A DNA stretch of 64,000 nt from assembly GCF_910592395.1 (NCBI RefSeq), contig NC_088309.1, positions 15,998,599 to 16,062,598 of the forward strand. Reading direction: 5' to 3'. Made by a program: the position numbers and the translations under genes. This DNA is from Lineus longissimus. Taxonomy: Eukaryota; Nemertea; Pilidiophora; Heteronemertea; Lineidae. The notes beneath the pieces are model-generated. The model searched no databases. It had not been told where the DNA came from and saw only the letters and a program-made list of their open reading frames with translations. Below are positions 60,397-64,000 of the stretch, in pieces. Positions within the stretch are counted from its first letter, which is position 1. Each line of letters begins with the position of its first letter.

Positions 60397-62709
60397 ATGC
60401 ATCTTTTCTCGGACGCTTCTGAGAAAAGTTTCGGAGCGAGCGCTTTTCTTCGTTATGACCTGGAAGGGAAGAAAGCTGTATCTTTTTTGGCATCAAAGAC
60501 ACATGTTGTACCGCTCAAGACTGTTTCACTCCCTAGGCTTGAATTGCAGGGAGCCGTCCTCGCTTTGCGTCTATCAAAGACACTCGTCCGGGAACTCGAC
60601 ATAGGCGAGCTGAAGAGAAAGTTCTGGACAGATTCTGCGATAGTACTGCGATACGTGAAGAACACCACCAAACGTTTTAAGCCATTTGTCGCTAACAGAG
60701 TGGCGGAGATCCTCAGCGAGACTAGCCCCAGCGAGTGGGGTTATGTACCCACAGACACAAACCCGGCAGATTACTGTACCAGAGGGATGAAAGCAGCAGA
60801 CTTGAAACCAGTCCATGGTTGGTACCAGGGGCCAGACTTTCTCCGTAAAGATGAAGCGATGCCCGATGATGGTGACATATCCTTGCCTGAGATCCCGCCT
60901 GATGACAAAGAGGTGAAAAAAGGGGGTGAGATGCCAATGCCTGTCTTCAACACGCGAGCAGCAAACGGCGCTGGCCCAGATTTTGAGATCCCGGATACGA
61001 CCGCCTTACTCACGCCTTCAGATTTTGAAACGTGGCATGATTTAGTGAGCAGAACAGCTTGGATCAACAGAGCAGTACATAATCTATTGGTAAGCATACC
61101 TCAGTACGCAGAACTCGAGAAGATCAACACGGGACACCTGACCGTCAAAGAGTACAGAGACGCTGCCATGTTATGGGTGCGTAAAGCCCAGCAGGAGCAA
61201 TTTCCGGATGAATTGGAACGTCTAAGAGAGGGACAGACCATCACTAGCAAAAGCAGCGTTGTCCAGCTATCTCCATACTTTGACACGGAGCAGCGATGCC
61301 TCAGAATCGAGGGTAGACTGCGGAAGGCCAAGATCCCAGAGGAAGCCAAACACCAGATAATTTTGCCCGGAGACCACATAGTCTCACGCCTAACAGCTGC
61401 TGATATCCACTCCATGAGGCTGCACTGCGGCATCGAACATCTCATTGCCGAGCTTCGCCAAAAGTATTGGCCTACAAAGGTGCGAAACATGGCTAGGAGA
61501 GTCATTGCTGGATGTCTCCTTTGCCATCGTCAACGCGTTAAACCATCCATGCTCAGGATGGCCAATTTACCGACCTGTCGATTAGCAGCAATAGCCGGAC
61601 CATTTGCTCACACCGGAGTCGATTATTTTGGTCCCATGAAGGTCAAGGTCAGGAGGGCCCAGCTGAAACGATGGGGGTGTCTTTTTACATGCAAGAGCAC
61701 CCGAGCGGTACATCTCGAGCTGGCGGACTCGCTCGAGACTGACGATTTTTTGCTATGCCTCCGCCGTTTCATCGGGAGAAGAGGAAATTTGACTTGTTTG
61801 TACAGCGATAACGGCAGCAATTTCCGTGGCTCAGACACAGAACTTCAGGAGAGTCTGCAAGAACTAGATCAAGCCAAGATTCAAAATCACTTGACACCGA
61901 GACGGATTGAATGGCGATTTAACTCCCCTGTCGCACCTCATTGGGGAAGCGCATGGGAGCGCCTGGTTAAATCAGTGAAGGCTGCCCTGAACGTCAAATT
62001 GAGAACGATGCTAGTCTCTGATTCTGTATTGAGGACAGCCTTGTGCGAGGTCGAGGCAGTACTGAACAGTAGGCCTTTGACGCACAACAGCGCGTACCCA
62101 TCGGATCTTACAGCATTGACGCCTAATCACTTCTTGCTGGGCCGTGCCAGCTCATGTTTAGCTCCAGGAACGTTCCAAGATCGCGAGATAGACAGCAGGC
62201 GTCGTTGGCGACAGTGTCAGGTGGTAACTGACAGTGTACACAAGCGCTGGCTTCAGGAGTACCTTCCTAAGTTGACCGTCAGAGGAAAGTGGAGAAAAGA
62301 TAATCACTGTGCTATTGCAGAAGGGGACCTGGTCCTCATAGTTGATGAGGAATTGCCACGCGGACACTGGCAGTTAGCCCGCGTGGTGGAAACTTTCCCT
62401 GGAGATGAGTGGAGGACACGCGCTGTTAGAATCAAGACCTCGAGAAACACTTTGGTCCGGCCGGTATCCAAAATCGCACTCTTCGAGGAGAATTATGCCG
62501 CTTTGGAGGAAAAGTTCGCTATCTTAAGGGATAACCAAGCCAAAGAGAAAGACTTGTCATCTAGCGATAAAAACTCGAGGGAGAAGGATTTGGCCAAGTT
62601 GACAGTCAACGTCTTTGTTCGCCTCGGAAAGAGATTTGGGACACTATACTCACGTTTTGGATTATGTGCTCGCTTTGGCGCATTAGTTTCAAATTTGGTG
62701 ATGTGCTAG
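60397..62709 (+). CDS. BEL/Pao RNase H, integrase and DUF5641 region (open)
   Basis: A 770-codon open frame. RNase H: Asp6 (FSDAS), Glu49 (RLELQGA), Asp79 (WTDSAIVLRY) and the NPADYCTRG motif. Integrase zinc finger H2C2: His343/His348 in HCGIEHLIAELRQKYW and Cys373/Cys376. Catalytic core: Asp409 (GVDYFGP), Asp471 (YSDNGSNF), Glu521 (SAWERLVKS). The C-terminal DUF5641-like part has HFLLGRAS, RRRWRQCQ and GHWQLARVVETFPGD. All catalytic residues are present, so this half is much better preserved than gag and RT. The first ATG is internal to the polyprotein; no independent start is implied. Confidence 0.9.
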   Translation: MHLFSDASEKSFGASAFLRYDLEGKKAVSFLASKTHVVPLKTVSLPRLELQGAVLALRLSKTLVRELDIGELKRKFWTDSAIVLRYVKNTTKRFKPFVANRVAEILSETSPSEWGYVPTDTNPADYCTRGMKAADLKPVHGWYQGPDFLRKDEAMPDDGDISLPEIPPDDKEVKKGGEMPMPVFNTRAANGAGPDFEIPDTTALLTPSDFETWHDLVSRTAWINRAVHNLLVSIPQYAELEKINTGHLTVKEYRDAAMLWVRKAQQEQFPDELERLREGQTITSKSSVVQLSPYFDTEQRCLRIEGRLRKAKIPEEAKHQIILPGDHIVSRLTAADIHSMRLHCGIEHLIAELRQKYWPTKVRNMARRVIAGCLLCHRQRVKPSMLRMANLPTCRLAAIAGPFAHTGVDYFGPMKVKVRRAQLKRWGCLFTCKSTRAVHLELADSLETDDFLLCLRRFIGRRGNLTCLYSDNGSNFRGSDTELQESLQELDQAKIQNHLTPRRIEWRFNSPVAPHWGSAWERLVKSVKAALNVKLRTMLVSDSVLRTALCEVEAVLNSRPLTHNSAYPSDLTALTPNHFLLGRASSCLAPGTFQDREIDSRRRWRQCQVVTDSVHKRWLQEYLPKLTVRGKWRKDNHCAIAEGDLVLIVDEELPRGHWQLARVVETFPGDEWRTRAVRIKTSRNTLVRPVSKIALFEENYAALEEKFAILRDNQAKEKDLSSSDKNSREKDLAKLTVNVFVRLGKRFGTLYSRFGLCARFGALVSNLVMC

Positions 62710-64000
62710 TAATCTCTCACCAATCTAATTTATCTCCCTTTGTGTTTTCTGAAGCTTTTCCTTCCTCCCCTAGCTCTGCCTTTCAAAATTATATAAATAA
62801 TCTCAGGGCTCTACTTTTCCTAACCTGAGACAATGGTATATTTGGTTTTTTACTACTGGTAATGCTGGGAATTTCCTACACTCTTATAGTTAAATAGTAA
62901 AGCTGGGAAATTCCTACACCTTCTATGACTGTCAACTTTTGGTTCAGTCATTTCATTACTGCCTGTCTTTCCAGGCATTTTCAAAACTGCTTGGTTTTCG
63001 GTGGTAAATTATGCTATTAGATCTTTTGTCTCAGGCTGGGTTTTGGCTTATGCCGTCCTCACTCTAGTTTTTTACTATTTCATTATGGTCTTTGCGGTAG
63101 AGTGGTACGGCTTCGGGAAATACTTTTCGAGATATTTCTTAGATCACTTTCAGGACATATTCATATTCAGGATGCTTGAGCAAGTGTGTGCTTATCTGTT
63201 CTTGACTGTTTTCTGCTTCTCTGGGAAATTTGTGTCTGGTTGTCTGCAGTTCTTCTGGGGTTCATTTGTGTTTTACTAATAGTTCCCACTACAGTTTACA
63301 ATTCAAATTAAAAATTACAACTTTACAATTTACAAACAAAATACAAAACAAACATAAAATTAGTTTTTATTGTTTTTCCCCGAGTTGTTCTGCAGATTCC
63401 CAGTTCACAGGGTTTTCTTTGTTTGAGGTATCTGTCTTGTTCGTGACTGACAATTGGGTACATGGACTATGTGGAGAGACTGCTTGTGTTATTCGTCAGA
63501 AAGCTCTCATCATAGCTAGAGTTTTTCTATATCAAGTTACTTCATTATAGGTTTCTTGTGCTCCTTTAGCGGGCTAGAGTTCTACATGTATATCAGAATA
63601 CATGTTTCAATTTATACCCTTTATTTTTGCTCTTATGCAAGCCTTTGGAGTATTGGGGACTCCTTTTGTAAATATGTTAGTTTTCAAGGTTGTTTCCTAG
63701 GTCATGTGAAATGAAATTGTAAACAAGCGCACGTGCGCTGGTCAAATGACAACAAATGCATGTTGCGCGTTGCAGTTCATGCATTGCATCGGTCGAGACA
63801 CTCGAGTAGAAAAACTACAGTGCATAGATTAGGCCCAAGTCATGTTTTTATATCCACCGACCATGTAGACAAAGCATATTTTAGAGTATCATTATCAGTT
63901 CCTTACCGCGTGGGCTCGTTTTCCCGGTATAATTGACTGGAGATGCTGCTGTCAGACACGTCGGACTCCATCACGTCCATTGCGCTGGGCACTACACAGA
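62710..64000. other. Non-coding end of window
   Basis: No gene is supported. GCTGGGAATTTCCTACAC and GCTGGGAAATTCCTACACC recur near 62867 and 62901. A 92-codon hydrophobic open stretch at 63001-63279 has no family features and is not called. Confidence 0.45.

Larger units (their letters stand above)
56562..62709 (+). mobile_element. BEL/Pao LTR retroelement body, decayed
   Basis: Gag-type region with zinc knuckles, aspartic protease, reverse transcriptase, RNase H, H2C2-rve integrase and DUF5641-like tail in the order typical of BEL/Pao. Several frame breaks occur in gag and pol. Long terminal repeats were not found. Confidence 0.88.

Noticed and set aside
63001-63279. Hydrophobic 92-codon open stretch as a membrane protein gene
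   Set aside because: No start context, family motif or neighbour support; composition follows the local T-rich DNA.
55300-64000. Long terminal repeats of the BEL/Pao element
   Set aside because: No matching sequence was found between 55.3-56.5 kb and 62.7-64 kb by eye; the right repeat may lie beyond the window.

Overview
The window is eukaryotic, transposon-rich DNA. Evidence: introns with GT/GC-AG borders, RNA polymerase II-style poly(A) signals, and metazoan transposon families (Helitron, Polinton/Maverick, PIF/Harbinger, Tc1, CR1/L2-type LINE, integrase-plus-OTU element, hAT, BEL/Pao). The mixture, the degenerate repeats ending in ACGACGG runs and a 2A-type peptide fit a marine invertebrate (lophotrochozoan, echinoderm, hemichordate or lancelet). 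The species cannot be fixed from sequence alone. I saw no tRNA, rRNA or CRISPR array. Layout: 1-606 repeat array; 624-1500 a 438-bp tandem duplication; 1404-6411 a Helitron with an accessory ORF, a HUH Rep and a broken PIF1 helicase, ending in a textbook hairpin plus CTAG. 7041-7399 is an AAACG-word-rich tract. 7400-18612 is the body of a Polinton/adintovirus-like element, all genes on the + strand: truncated DNA polymerase B, a possible PC4-like protein, a deoxynucleoside kinase, a cysteine-rich/acidic protein, a chromodomain integrase, packaging ATPase, small virion-type proteins, major capsid protein and adenain-like protease. 19480-24877 holds a 3.9-kb Harbinger (transposase plus SANT-like gene) and an inverted deletion derivative, with a 55-bp double-TIR remnant between them. 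24.9-31.2 kb is mostly non-coding, with tandem repeats, a cluster of CRE palindromes and a small spliced gene with a BEN-like domain. 31316-36094 is an intact-looking Tc1 element split by an intact-ORF LINE inserted in its right terminal repeat; a paralogous empty site lies at 40331-40408. 37.4-42.6 kb is non-coding apart from an OB-fold remnant disrupted by a perfect hairpin, plus several unusual repeats. 42653-46134 (- strand) is a decayed transposase with integrase core, GPY/F-like and OTU parts. 46.3-48 kb is repeat DNA; 48942-50513 a dead hAT; 50990-52185 the dispersed repeat again. 52619-54010 is the most unusual locus: an unknown ORF ending in a 2A ribosome-skipping motif, one stop codon, then a herpesvirus-tegument-like (C76-type) cysteine-peptidase domain in the same frame. 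56562-62709 is a decayed BEL/Pao retroelement whose RNase H-integrase part is still open. How parts work together: the Polinton gene set is a virion and genome-packaging module (capsid, protease, ATPase, core-like proteins) beside replication and integration genes, but this copy is dead: the polymerase is truncated, carries a nonsense codon and has lost an active-site Asp, and the integrase has Asp changed to Asn. The Tc1 and LINE are the only copies whose main enzymes look complete.
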